From CAYFMP01 sp964344215 (GTDB taxonomy: Bacteria; Pseudomonadota; Alphaproteobacteria; Rhodospirillales; Casp-alpha2): 64,000 nucleotides of DNA. This document shows positions 1-8,710 of the stretch, one piece after another; the stretch's first letter is position 1, and each line of letters begins with the position of its first letter. The translations under genes were made by a program, and so were the position numbers. The stretch lies in assembly GCA_964344215.1 (NCBI GenBank), contig CAYFMP010000002.1, positions 1-64,000 of the forward strand, given 5' to 3'. Under the pieces are notes generated by a model. It ran no database searches and was not told where the DNA came from. It saw only the letters and a list, made by a program, of their open reading frames with translations.

Positions 1-106
1 GCCAGGAGACCGGAGAGCGCGTCTCGGCGATTCCATATCAACGTGAACCGCTCTAGGAGGCGGCCCACGCCTCGCGGCGCGCTTCGCCGGACGCACCGAC
101 TTTCCC

Positions 107-135
107 TTCGCATCTCTTGCTCGGTATGCTATAAT
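107..135 (+). promoter_or_regulatory. Predicted sigma-70 promoter of the CHAT lipoprotein gene
   Basis: A perfect TATAAT lies at 130-135 and is preceded by TG plus one base, an extended -10. A TTCGCA element (4 of 6 matches to TTGACA) sits at 107-112 with a 17-bp spacer. The predicted transcript would start near 142, about 30 bases before the GTG start at 171. Seen in sequence; promoter activity is inferred. Confidence 0.6.
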
Positions 136-170
136 CGGATCATTCGAGCGCGCGAGTACGGGGAGGGGCG

Positions 171-3100
171 GTGCGCTTGTTGAAATCCGTTTTTGGAAGA
201 TCTGTTGCGGCGGTCCTCGCTGTCGCCAGTACCGTGGCTTGCCAAACCGGAGGTGGCACGGCACCGGCCCTGTCGCTGGAGGAAGCGAAGAAGGTAACGA
301 CCGAGTTCAGCGGCGCCTTCACGCCGCCGCCGCGCTCGGTCAACGACCTACTCGCCGGTTTTCGCGACGTCGACCTGTCGGGGCGCAACTGCGCCTATTC
401 CGTCCCGACCAGCGACGAGGACGTTCAGGCGATGATGGAGACCCTGCCGCCGCCGGTGTCCGGCAACGCGGGCCGCGTCGGCTACCTGGAGAACCTGGCC
501 GGTCGCGAGTTCGAGATCGGCAACCACCCGCGCGCCGTCAAATTCATGAGGATGGCGGTCAACGCCGTGCCCGACCAGATCAGGGGCATGCGCGTCGTCA
601 TGGCGGCCCGGCTGGCGACCCTGCAGGCCTACGCCGGCGATTTCGAGGCGGCCGACGACGCCATCTCCGAGGCCGAGGGGATCGCCGCCGGTATCAGTTG
701 GAGCCGCTGGGGCGGCGACGAGAACTCGATACACTCCTTCAACTACTTCCTCAACGAGGCCAAGGCCGCCGTCGCCCAATCGGAGGGTCAACTCGTCGAG
801 GCCGAGGCCTACTACCGGCGTTCGCTCGACGCCGTCGCCAAGGTGCGGCGCGCTTCGTTCTTCACGCGCGGCGAATTCACCAAGATCGCCCTGGCCGAGA
901 ACCTGGCGCGCCAGGGCCGCCTGTTGGAGGCGGAGAACATGCTGCGCGACATCCTCAGGCCGCGGCTTTCCTATACGCCGCTCACTCAGATCGTCGCCAA
1001 GGGCGTGGCCCGGCTCAGCACCGTTCTCTACGAGCAGGGCCGCTACGCCGAAGCCGAGTCGCTGGCCGGAATTACCGTCCGTCTCTACGAGACCATGTGC
1101 GCCGCCCCGGAGAGCCTCAGCCTGGCCCTGGCCCGCGACGTTCTCGGCAAGGCTATGGTCGCGCAAGCGCGGTGGACCGACGCCATCGAAGTCTACGAGG
1201 CGGCCCGCGCCGCCATGGCCAAGGACGAGGCCTCGTTCAAGCGCCTGTTCGCCGGCAACCTCTATCGGTCGCTGGCGCTGCTGCGCGCCGGGCGCACGGC
1301 GGCAGCCGCCGCCGGCCTGCGGACCGCCCTCGAGCGCTCGCGACGGCGCTTGGGCGACAACCACTACAAGACAGCCGAGATCAGGGGGTTCATGGCCATG
1401 GCGCGGGTCGCCGAAGGGGACCGCGAAGGGGCGCTAGCCGACTTCGCCGCCGCCACCGGGAACCTCCTCGCCCGTTCGCGCGAAGCCGACGACGAGGAAT
1501 CCTCCTACACCGCCCGCGATAAGCGCTTGGCGATCATTCTCGGCGCCTACGTCGGGCTGCTGGCCGACATCCGCGGCACGGCGCTGGCCGGCCGCGCCGG
1601 TGGCCTCGACATCGCCGAGGAGACCTTCCGCCTGGCCGAGGTCGCGCGCTCGCGCGCCGTTCAGCGCGCCCTGACGGCGAGCGGCGCGCGGGCGGCCCTG
1701 ACCGATCCGGCGCTGGCCGAACTGGCGAGGCGTGAGCAGGACACCCAGAAACAGATCACAGCGCTTTACGGCACCCTGGCGCGGGAACTGTCGATGCTGG
1801 AGAGGAACCGCAGCATGCCGCGGATCAAGTCCGTCAAGGCCGCCATCGAACGGCTGCGCGGCGCCCGGACCGCCTTGCTGAAGGAAATCGAGACCCGCTT
1901 CCCCAGTTACGCCCAACTCATCGACCCGCAGCCGCTGACCGCCGCCCAGGCGCGTTCGGCCCTGCTCCCCGGCGAGGCGCTGATCTCGACCTACGTCGGC
2001 GACGACCGCACCTTCGTGTGGGTAATCCCGAAGCAGGGCGAAGTGGCGTTCAGCGCCGTCGACATCGGCCGCGAGGAACTGACCGACGTCGTGGCCGGTC
2101 TGCGCGCCGCGCTCGAGCCCAACGCGCGCGCACTCGGCGACATTCCGCCGTTCGACGTGGTCGCCGCCTACGATCTTTACGACAAGCTGCTGGCGCCGGT
2201 GCGGCCGAGCTGGCAGGACGCCGTCACCCTGCTCGTCGTCGCCCACGGCCCGCTCGGCTACCTGCCGATGTCGGTGTTGCCGACGAAGAGTGTGGCGCTC
2301 GGCAAGGAGCGCGAGCCGCTGTTCGCCAACTACCGCGACGTGCCGTGGCTGGCGCGCAGCCATGCTGTCGCCGTGCTGCCGTCGGTGGCGTCGCTGCGCA
2401 CGCTCCGCGACCTGCCGCCCGGCAATCCGAAACGCAAGGCGTTCGCCGGTTTCGGCGACCCCTGGTTCAGCTCCGACCAGGCGGCCGCGGCGGCAGGCCA
2501 GCAACAGCAGGTCGCCCAGCTCCAGGCGCGCGGATTGCTGAAGACGCGCGGACTGCTGGTGACTCTGCGGGCCGCGCCCAAGACGCAACAAATGGACAGC
2601 GCTGAACTGGCCCGCCTGCCCAGGCTGCCGGAAACGGCCGACGAGGTCAGATCGATGGCGCTCGCCGTCGACGCCGACCTGACCAAGAGCGTCTTCGTCG
2701 GCAAGGCCGCCACCGAGGACCGGATCAAGTCGATGGACCTGTCCGGCTATAAGGTCCTGGCATTCGCCACGCACGGCCTGGTGCCGGGCGACCTCAACGG
2801 CCTGCGCCAGCCGGCCCTGGCGTTTACCTCGCCGAAGGTGGCCGGCGGCGAAGCCGACGGGCTGCTGACCATGGGCGAGATCCTCGGCCTCAAACTCGAC
2901 GCCGACTGGGTGGTGCTGTCGGCCTGCAACACCGGTTCCGGCGAGGGGACCGGCGCCGAAGCGGTGTCGGGCCTGGGCCGGGCCTTCTTCTACGCCGGCA
3001 CGCGGGCGCTGCTGGTCAGCAACTGGCCGGTCGAGACGACATCGGCGAAGGCGCTGACCACGGACCTGTTCCAGCGCCAGGCCGACGAGCCCGGGTTAAC

Positions 3101-3260
3101 CCGCGCCGAAGCGCTGCGCCGGGCCATGCTCGGGCTGATCGACGGCCCCGGACGGGCCGACCCGGAGAGCGGCCGGACGGTCTATTCCTACGCCCATCCG
3201 CTGTTCTGGGCGCCGTTCTCGCTGATCGGAGACGGCGGCGGGGCCCGTCCCAACTCTTAA
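171..3260 (+). CDS. TPR-repeat lipoprotein with C-terminal CHAT (caspase-like) peptidase domain
   Basis: This 1029-residue protein starts with a short basic stretch, a hydrophobic segment and a lipobox-like VAC at about residue 24, so it is probably a lipoprotein. Residues of about 90-460 read as tetratricopeptide repeats. The C-terminal 350 residues match the CHAT family (caspase HetF associated with TPRs), with the candidate catalytic dyad His868 (in ATHG) and Cys919 (in LSACNTG). CHAT proteins are clan CD cysteine peptidases that cut specific protein partners or act as signalling scaffolds; the substrate here is unknown. The GTG start follows a GGGAGG ribosome site and a predicted promoter. 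A second lipoprotein gene follows after 36 bases. The domain call is strong; the biological role is not known. Confidence 0.85.
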   Translation: MRLLKSVFGRSVAAVLAVASTVACQTGGGTAPALSLEEAKKVTTEFSGAFTPPPRSVNDLLAGFRDVDLSGRNCAYSVPTSDEDVQAMMETLPPPVSGNAGRVGYLENLAGREFEIGNHPRAVKFMRMAVNAVPDQIRGMRVVMAARLATLQAYAGDFEAADDAISEAEGIAAGISWSRWGGDENSIHSFNYFLNEAKAAVAQSEGQLVEAEAYYRRSLDAVAKVRRASFFTRGEFTKIALAENLARQGRLLEAENMLRDILRPRLSYTPLTQIVAKGVARLSTVLYEQGRYAEAESLAGITVRLYETMCAAPESLSLALARDVLGKAMVAQARWTDAIEVYEAARAAMAKDEASFKRLFAGNLYRSLALLRAGRTAAAAAGLRTALERSRRRLGDNHYKTAEIRGFMAMARVAEGDREGALADFAAATGNLLARSREADDEESSYTARDKRLAIILGAYVGLLADIRGTALAGRAGGLDIAEETFRLAEVARSRAVQRALTASGARAALTDPALAELARREQDTQKQITALYGTLARELSMLERNRSMPRIKSVKAAIERLRGARTALLKEIETRFPSYAQLIDPQPLTAAQARSALLPGEALISTYVGDDRTFVWVIPKQGEVAFSAVDIGREELTDVVAGLRAALEPNARALGDIPPFDVVAAYDLYDKLLAPVRPSWQDAVTLLVVAHGPLGYLPMSVLPTKSVALGKEREPLFANYRDVPWLARSHAVAVLPSVASLRTLRDLPPGNPKRKAFAGFGDPWFSSDQAAAAAGQQQQVAQLQARGLLKTRGLLVTLRAAPKTQQMDSAELARLPRLPETADEVRSMALAVDADLTKSVFVGKAATEDRIKSMDLSGYKVLAFATHGLVPGDLNGLRQPALAFTSPKVAGGEADGLLTMGEILGLKLDADWVVLSACNTGSGEGTGAEAVSGLGRAFFYAGTRALLVSNWPVETTSAKALTTDLFQRQADEPGLTRAEALRRAMLGLIDGPGRADPESGRTVYSYAHPLFWAPFSLIGDGGGARPNS

Positions 3261-3296
3261 GTATCCGCAGCCGGCGCGATTCAACGGAGGTTCGCT

Positions 3297-4127
3297 TTGG
3301 GATTGAGAGAGATAAAACCTGTTTCAGCGATCCTGGCGTTATGGCTGATCGGCTGCAATACGACAGCAGACGGGAACAATGCACCGTCAGGGCTTTCCGC
3401 AACATGGGAACACGGTTTTCACATGCTACCCTCTTCGGCGACCAAATCGGGGAAGCCGGAGACGATTCGCTCTATCGGCGAGAATCCAGCGGACTGGGGG
3501 GAACGCGTTTCCCTGGAAGCGCTCAAGCCCGAAGTCAAGATTCCGGCCATCGTTTATTTGCATAGCTGCTCCGGGATCGGTGGAATGACCTATCAGTGGG
3601 CACAAGCTTTGGTGAAGTTCGGTGTCAGTTTCTTTGCTCCCGACAGTATGCGGCGACCGGGCCGCAGGCCGCTGTGTTACGATGCCGGAGCGCACCATTA
3701 TCGCGACCGAATGCGTTTGGAGGAGGCCCGGTTTGCGGCTCGCGAGTTGGCGAAGCAGCGATGGATAGATGCAAAGCGTCTGATCCTTGTCGGATTCAGC
3801 GAGGGTGCGTGGGGTACGTACGGGGGGCCCGAATATACGGCTCAGATCCTGCTGGCGTCCGATTGCCGATACGCCTACGGATGGGTAAAGAAGTCCGAAG
3901 CACGTCCGCAACGGCCCGCCGCGCCGGACGACGTTGCGGTGTTGAACATCGTAGGCGCTCAGGATGACGACGGGTATGGCCGCGGATGCGTAATCACCGA
4001 CGATGGTCGGGGTTCGCGTGTCGTCGTCCTTGAGGGCCGCGGGCACAGGGTCTATCCCGACGACGAGGCCCTAAGCGCGGTTGCGGCGTTCTTGCGAACC
4101 TGCTGCAACATCGATCCGATTAGGTAA
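3297..4127 (+). CDS. Lipoprotein of the alpha/beta hydrolase (dienelactone hydrolase-like) superfamily
   Basis: This is a 276-residue protein. A lipobox LIGC at about residue 20 follows a hydrophobic leader, so it is probably membrane-anchored. It has the nucleophile elbow GFSEG with Ser168 and a late GRGH that could supply the catalytic histidine, with the overall layout of dienelactone hydrolase-type enzymes. The TTG start is chosen because an ACGGAGG ribosome site lies six bases upstream and because it yields the signal peptide. It follows the CHAT gene by 36 bases and may share its transcript. Codon use looks less GC-rich than in the neighbours, which could reflect acquisition from elsewhere. 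The substrate cannot be told from sequence. Confidence 0.7.
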   Translation: MGLREIKPVSAILALWLIGCNTTADGNNAPSGLSATWEHGFHMLPSSATKSGKPETIRSIGENPADWGERVSLEALKPEVKIPAIVYLHSCSGIGGMTYQWAQALVKFGVSFFAPDSMRRPGRRPLCYDAGAHHYRDRMRLEEARFAARELAKQRWIDAKRLILVGFSEGAWGTYGGPEYTAQILLASDCRYAYGWVKKSEARPQRPAAPDDVAVLNIVGAQDDDGYGRGCVITDDGRGSRVVVLEGRGHRVYPDDEALSAVAAFLRTCCNIDPIR

Positions 4128-4201
4128 CGACCGCAATATACGGTGCCTGTCCGCATTGGCGGCAGCCAGCGCCGGGCCGGCAGTTGACGCATCAAGTGCG
4201 A

Positions 4202-4960
4202 CTAGCGCTTCGGCCTGAGCAAGTGGTGGTGGTCGGCGGCATAGAGCCGGCTGTCTTCGAAGTCTTCGGCGCCGAGCACCCGGCCGACCAGGATCAGCGC
4301 CGTCCGCGTCAGTCCGGCCGCCTTCACACGGTCGCGGATGTCGGCCAGCGTTCCCTTGAGGATCATCTGGTCCGGCCAGCTGACCCGGTAGGCGACGACG
4401 ACCGGGCAGTCGGCGCCGTAATGCGGCACGAGATCACGGACGACGGGGCCCAGGTTGTTGACCGAGAGGTGGATGGCCAGAGTGGCGCCGCTGCGGCCCA
4501 GCGTTTGCAAGCCCTCGCCCTCGGGCATGGCCGAGCTGCGGACCGCGGTGCGGGTCAGGATCACCGTCTGGCTGACCTCGGGCAGCGTCAACTCGGCGCC
4601 GATGGCGGCGGCGGCGGCCGCGTAGGCCGGCACGCCCGGCGTCACGTCGTAGGCGATGCCGAGCTTATCCAAGCGCCGCATCTGTTCGGCGATGGCGCCG
4701 TAGAGCGTCGGATCGCCGGAATGCACCCGGGCGACGTCGTCGCCTTCCCGATCGGCGGTTTCCATCTCGGCCATGATCTCGTCGAGATGGAGCGTTGCGG
4801 TGTCGATGACGCGCGCGCCTTCGGGCGCCTCGGCGACGACCTCGGCCGGCACCAGCGAGCCGGCGTAAAGGACGACCGGCGAGCGGCGGATCAATTCGAG
4901 CCCGCGCACCGTGATCAGGTCGGGCGCGCCCGGCCCGGCGCCGATGAAGTGGACGGTCAT
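4202..4960 (-). CDS. cobM: Precorrin-4 C11-methyltransferase
   Basis: A 252-residue SAM-dependent tetrapyrrole methylase. It methylates C11 of precorrin-4 or cobalt-precorrin-4 during corrin-ring synthesis in the cytoplasm. The family hallmarks are present: GAGPGAPDLIT at the N-terminus, the HSGDPTLYGA loop and the central PGVPAYAAAAA segment, which fit CobM/CbiF rather than the other ring methylases. Length is normal for the family. The ATG overlaps the stop of the upstream cbiG-cobJ gene as ATGA, so the two are probably translationally coupled. It is the last gene of the minus-strand operon starting with cbiX. Confidence 0.95.
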   Translation of the reverse strand: MTVHFIGAGPGAPDLITVRGLELIRRSPVVLYAGSLVPAEVVAEAPEGARVIDTATLHLDEIMAEMETADREGDDVARVHSGDPTLYGAIAEQMRRLDKLGIAYDVTPGVPAYAAAAAAIGAELTLPEVSQTVILTRTAVRSSAMPEGEGLQTLGRSGATLAIHLSVNNLGPVVRDLVPHYGADCPVVVAYRVSWPDQMILKGTLADIRDRVKAAGLTRTALILVGRVLGAEDFEDSRLYAADHHHLLRPKR

Positions 4961-6801
4961 CGTCCTTTCGCTCCGGTCCTGTCCGCCTTCATCTTGCTTG
5001 CGTAGCCGCGCGGCGTGTAGACCCACCGCCTCATACCGCGCGCGATGGTGCGGGTTTGCGAGTTGCCGACGACGATCATGGTCAGCATGTCGGCCCTGTC
5101 CGGCGAAAGTTCCTGGAGCCCGATGACCTCGATCGTCTCCTCGGCACGGCCGACGTTGCGGGCCAGGACGACAGGCGTTTCGGGGCCGCGACTCCCGAGC
5201 AGGGTATCGCGGGCCGCTTCCAGCTGATGGCGGCGGCGTTTCGAGACCGGGTTGTAGAAGGCGACCACGAAATCGCCGGCGGCGGCGGCCCCAAGGCGGC
5301 GTTCGATCTCTTCCCACGGTGTCAGCAGGTCGGACAAGGAAATGGCGCAGAAGTCGTGGCCCAGCGGCGCGCCGATGCGGGCGGCGGCCGCCTGCATGGC
5401 CGAGACGCCGGGTTCGACGACGATGTCCAAGCGGTTCCAGGCGGCGGCGTCTTCGCGCTCCAGGAGTTCGAAGACCAGCGCCGCCAGCGCGTAGATGCCG
5501 GCATCGCCGGAGCTGACCAGGGCGACCTGACGGCCCTCGGCGGCCAGGTCGAGGGCGAGGCGAACGCGGTCCTCCTCGGCCGACAGCGGCGATTGGTGGC
5601 GCTCCTTGCCGGCGATAACGTCGCCGACGAGGTCGAGATAGAGACCGTAGCCGACCACGTCGGTGGCGGCGCCGAGCGCCCGTGTCGCCCGTGGCGTCCG
5701 CCAGCCGGCCGGTCCCGGGCCGATGCCGACGACCGAGAGGTGTCCGCGGGCGCGACCGACAAGGGCCGGGTCGAGATCGAACGGGGCGCGTCCCACAGCG
5801 CAGGTCGTTCGCTTGCCGACCTTCTTTTCGATCGCCAGACCGCCGTCGTCGCCGATCGCGGCCAGCGCCGCGCCCTCGGCCACCCCGTGACAGCCGACTT
5901 CGCCGAAGACGGTGTTTGAAGGGTTGGCCAGGCGCGGCGTCTCGGCTTCGAGCCGGGTGACCGGGAAGAACCGCGCCGGCGCGTCCAGATGGGTCGCCAC
6001 GGCGTGAACGGCCGGCTCGTCCTCCTTCAAATCGAGGGAGACGACGCAGGCCACCGCGTCGGCCGCCAAACCGCCTTCCGATAACGCCTGTTCCGCTAGC
6101 GAAACGAGTTCTTCCGGGGCCGCGCCGCGTTCGCAACCGACACCCACGGCCAGCACCGGCGGGTGCAGGACCAGCGTCCGGCCGTCGGCTTCGGCGGCGC
6201 GCGCCGTAATCAGGACGCGAAATTCGCCGACATCGCCGAAAACGGCGTCGCCCTCGGTCAACCAGGCGGCGTCGCCGGCCTCGACCTCGAGCTCGACCGG
6301 CTGGCCGGCCAGCAACGCCGCCGTCACCGGCTTGGCCATCTCCGGGTTGGCCACCCGCCAGCCCGGCGGCGGCTCGTCGAGGGCCAGGCCGAACGCCACG
6401 TCGCCGGCCGTCGTCACCGCGGCGCGACCGCCACAGGCCTCGGCAACGTATGCGGCCAGCCGATTGGCGCCGCCGTGGCCGCCGAGCAGGGGAACGACGC
6501 TGGCGCCGTCTTCCGAGACCGAGAGCACGGGCGGCTCGTCGCGCTTGTCGGAAAGCACCGCCGCCAGGGAGCGGATGACGATGCCGGCCGCACAGACGGC
6601 GATTATCGGACGCCCGCCGACGAACAACTCGCGCAGGTGGGCGGCGGTGTCGGCGAATTGAATGTCGGCGCCGTCGGCCCGGCCTTGCAGGCCGTGTACT
6701 TGCGCGCCAGGCAGGGCGGATTGCAGGCGGCGGGCGAGGTCGAGGCCACGCCGCGTCAGCGCGACAAAGGCGACGCCGGCCGCTGGCTTCGCCGCGTTCA
6801 T
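4957..6801 (-). CDS. cobJ: Fused cobalt-precorrin-5A hydrolase (CbiG) and precorrin-3B C17-methyltransferase (CobJ)
   Basis: One 614-residue protein with two activities. Residues of about 1-355 are a full CbiG: an N-terminal domain (IIAVCAAGIVIRSLA, GGHGGAN), a mid region and a C-terminal CobE-like domain (GVGCERGA, NPSNTVFGEVG). CbiG opens the C20 delta-lactone and releases acetaldehyde. From about residue 365 to the end is CobJ/CbiH, the ring-contracting C17 methylase (VVGIGPGP, SSGDAGIYALA, PGVSAMQAAAAR, VAFYNPVSKRR). The ATG at 6801 is chosen because it overlaps the cobI stop as ATGA and begins the CbiG domain; the longer open frame upstream only mirrors cobI. The fusion puts ring contraction and lactone opening on one chain. 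Confidence 0.92.
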   Translation of the reverse strand: MNAAKPAAGVAFVALTRRGLDLARRLQSALPGAQVHGLQGRADGADIQFADTAAHLRELFVGGRPIIAVCAAGIVIRSLAAVLSDKRDEPPVLSVSEDGASVVPLLGGHGGANRLAAYVAEACGGRAAVTTAGDVAFGLALDEPPPGWRVANPEMAKPVTAALLAGQPVELEVEAGDAAWLTEGDAVFGDVGEFRVLITARAAEADGRTLVLHPPVLAVGVGCERGAAPEELVSLAEQALSEGGLAADAVACVVSLDLKEDEPAVHAVATHLDAPARFFPVTRLEAETPRLANPSNTVFGEVGCHGVAEGAALAAIGDDGGLAIEKKVGKRTTCAVGRAPFDLDPALVGRARGHLSVVGIGPGPAGWRTPRATRALGAATDVVGYGLYLDLVGDVIAGKERHQSPLSAEEDRVRLALDLAAEGRQVALVSSGDAGIYALAALVFELLEREDAAAWNRLDIVVEPGVSAMQAAAARIGAPLGHDFCAISLSDLLTPWEEIERRLGAAAAGDFVVAFYNPVSKRRRHQLEAARDTLLGSRGPETPVVLARNVGRAEETIEVIGLQELSPDRADMLTMIVVGNSQTRTIARGMRRWVYTPRGYASKMKADRTGAKGR

Positions 6802-7505
6802 CGGCCGGCCTCGTCGGCGCCGTGGCGGATCAGCACCATGGAGAAATAGGGGGCGTTGTCGGTGCCGGCCTCGGCCAGCGGCAGCACACGCTGGTCCGCC
6901 ATGCTGGCGTGCTCGACGTAACGGGCGCCGTCCTCGAGGCCGAGGCGCCTGACCACGCGGCGCACCTTGTCGAGGTGGCGGCCGACCTTCATGACGGCGA
7001 CCGCCTCGCTTGCCGAAATGCGCGCCTCCAGCTCGCCTTCGGGAAGCGGCGCCGGCACCACGCTCAACACCTGGGTGCGCGACACCAAGGGGACGGCGGC
7101 CGCCGCCGCGCAGGCGCCGAGCGACGATACGCCGGGCACCACGCAGACTTCGAAATCGTCGGCCAGGCGGGCGAAGATGTACATGAACGAGCCGTAGAGG
7201 AAGGGATCGCCCTCGCACAGGACGGCGACATCGCGGTCCGCAATCAGGTGTTCGGCGATCTCGGCGGCATAGCGGTCGTAAACGTCGTGGGCCGGGAACC
7301 GTCCGGCCACCATCGGCGTCCGAATGGCGATCTCGATGCGGCCTTCGGGGATGTGTGGAGCGGCGATGGCGCGGGCCAGGCTGTCGCCGGTCTCCGGGGC
7401 CGGATAGGCGACGACCGGGGCTTCTTTCAGGATGCGCGCCGCCTTCAGGGTCAGCAACTCCGGGTCGCCGGGGCCGACGCCTAAGCCGAACAGGGTGCCG
7501 CTCAT
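6798..7505 (-). CDS. cobI: Precorrin-2 C20-methyltransferase
   Basis: A 235-residue SAM-dependent methylase that makes precorrin-3A from precorrin-2, the first committed methylation of the corrin branch. Visible family signatures are GLGVGPGDPELLTLKA at the N-terminus, CEGDPFLYGSFMY, and the PGVSSLGACAAAA segment near the middle. Length matches CobI/CbiL. It overlaps cobL upstream and cbiG-cobJ downstream by ATGA junctions, so all three are expressed together. Confidence 0.95.
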   Translation of the reverse strand: MSGTLFGLGVGPGDPELLTLKAARILKEAPVVAYPAPETGDSLARAIAAPHIPEGRIEIAIRTPMVAGRFPAHDVYDRYAAEIAEHLIADRDVAVLCEGDPFLYGSFMYIFARLADDFEVCVVPGVSSLGACAAAAAVPLVSRTQVLSVVPAPLPEGELEARISASEAVAVMKVGRHLDKVRRVVRRLGLEDGARYVEHASMADQRVLPLAEAGTDNAPYFSMVLIRHGADEAGR

Positions 7506-8710
7506 GGCTTCACCGCCCTGACCTGCAGTACCTCCATGAAGGGGCGGAGCGCACTCAGTTTGCCGACCGGATCGGAGCGGGCGATCGCGAGCCGCGTCAC
7601 TTCACTGCCGGTCTCGTCCCGGAACGCCAGCAGCGCCCGCTGCGCCTCCAGCGTCACCGCGTTGGCGACCAGCCGGCCGCCGCCCGGCACGGCGTCCCAG
7701 CACGCCGCCAGCACGTCGGGCCGCGATACCCCGCCGCCGACGAAGACGGCGTCGGGCGCGTGTTCGATCCGCCCGAGGGCCTCGGGCGCCTCGCCGTCGA
7801 CGACGATCAGGCCGGGCACGCCGAGATTGGCGGCATTGCGCACCGCCGTTGCCGCCCGCTCGGGATCGCGCTCGACGGCGACGGCCTTGGCCGTCGGCTC
7901 GGCCCGCATCCACTCGATGGCGACGGCACCGCTGCCGGCGCCGACGTCCCACAGCACTTCGCCCGGCATCGGCGCCAACGCCGCGATAGTGGCGGCCCGC
8001 ACTTCGCGCTTGGTGATCTGACCGTCGTGCTCGTAGGCCGCCTCCGGCAGCCCCGGCGCCCGCGACCAGAAAACCGCGCCGTCGCCGGCCCGGCATTCGA
8101 CGGCGACGGTGTTGAGGTCGGCGAAGGACTTTTCCGTCAGCCGGGCGGCGCTGGTTTCGATGCGGTTCTCGTCCGGCCCGCCCATATGCTCGAGCACCGT
8201 CATCGGGCTGTCTGCGTAATCGCGCTCGACCAGCAGTCGCGCCAGTTCGGCCGGCGATCCGCCGTCGCGGCTCAAAACCAACAGCCGGACTCCGGGTGCG
8301 ATATGCCGGTTGACCGCTTCGACCGGGCGTCCGTGAATGGTCAGGCAGCGTACGTCGGGCAGTGACCAGCCCATGCGGGCGGCGGCCAGGCTGAAAGCGC
8401 CGGGGGCCGGCATCACCTCCTGGGCCTCGATGCCGAAGCGCCGGGCCAGGGTGGCGCCGACCCCGAAGTTCATGGGATCGCCCGAAGCCAGCACGACGAC
8501 GCGCTTTCCTTCGTGTGCCTGGATGGCGTCGACACCGTGGCCGAAATCCTTGCCCCAGGCGACCTTCAGCGCCTCGCCGCCTTCGACCTTGGCGAGGTGG
8601 CGTTGGCCGCCGATCAGCACGTCCGCTTCGTCGATCGCCTGGCGCGCCCGCCGGCCTAAGCTGTCGAGGCCGTCCTCGCCGATGCCGACGATGGTCAGCC
8701 AGCGGTTCAC
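7502..8710 (-). CDS. cobL: Precorrin-6Y C5,15-methyltransferase (decarboxylating), CbiE-CbiT type fusion
   Basis: A 402-residue two-domain enzyme. The N-terminal half is the CbiE-like C5 methylase (TIVGIGEDGLDSL, LASGDPMNFGVG, MPAPGAFSLAAARMGW). The C-terminal 190 residues are the CbiT-like C15 methylase/decarboxylase with a class I SAM site (LWDVGAGSGAVAIEW). It produces precorrin-8. The GTG start at 8710 is chosen because it overlaps the cobH stop as GTGA and opens directly on the CbiE motif; the frame continues upstream but only antisense to cobH. The fused form is typical of the CobL route. Confidence 0.94.
   Translation of the reverse strand: MNRWLTIVGIGEDGLDSLGRRARQAIDEADVLIGGQRHLAKVEGGEALKVAWGKDFGHGVDAIQAHEGKRVVVLASGDPMNFGVGATLARRFGIEAQEVMPAPGAFSLAAARMGWSLPDVRCLTIHGRPVEAVNRHIAPGVRLLVLSRDGGSPAELARLLVERDYADSPMTVLEHMGGPDENRIETSAARLTEKSFADLNTVAVECRAGDGAVFWSRAPGLPEAAYEHDGQITKREVRAATIAALAPMPGEVLWDVGAGSGAVAIEWMRAEPTAKAVAVERDPERAATAVRNAANLGVPGLIVVDGEAPEALGRIEHAPDAVFVGGGVSRPDVLAACWDAVPGGGRLVANAVTLEAQRALLAFRDETGSEVTRLAIARSDPVGKLSALRPFMEVLQVRAVKP

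Noticed and set aside
1..20. GCCAGGAGACCGG at the window edge resembles the B12-box of cobalamin riboswitches.
   Set aside because: The rest of the box diverges, upstream sequence is missing, and the next plus-strand gene has its own promoter downstream and is not a known B12 target. It cannot be supported without the flanking sequence.
239..1522. Long open frames overlapping the CHAT gene on both strands.
   Set aside because: They are Arg/Pro-rich, lack family motifs and arise from the lack of stops in GC-rich DNA; the main frame has signal peptide, TPR and CHAT motifs.
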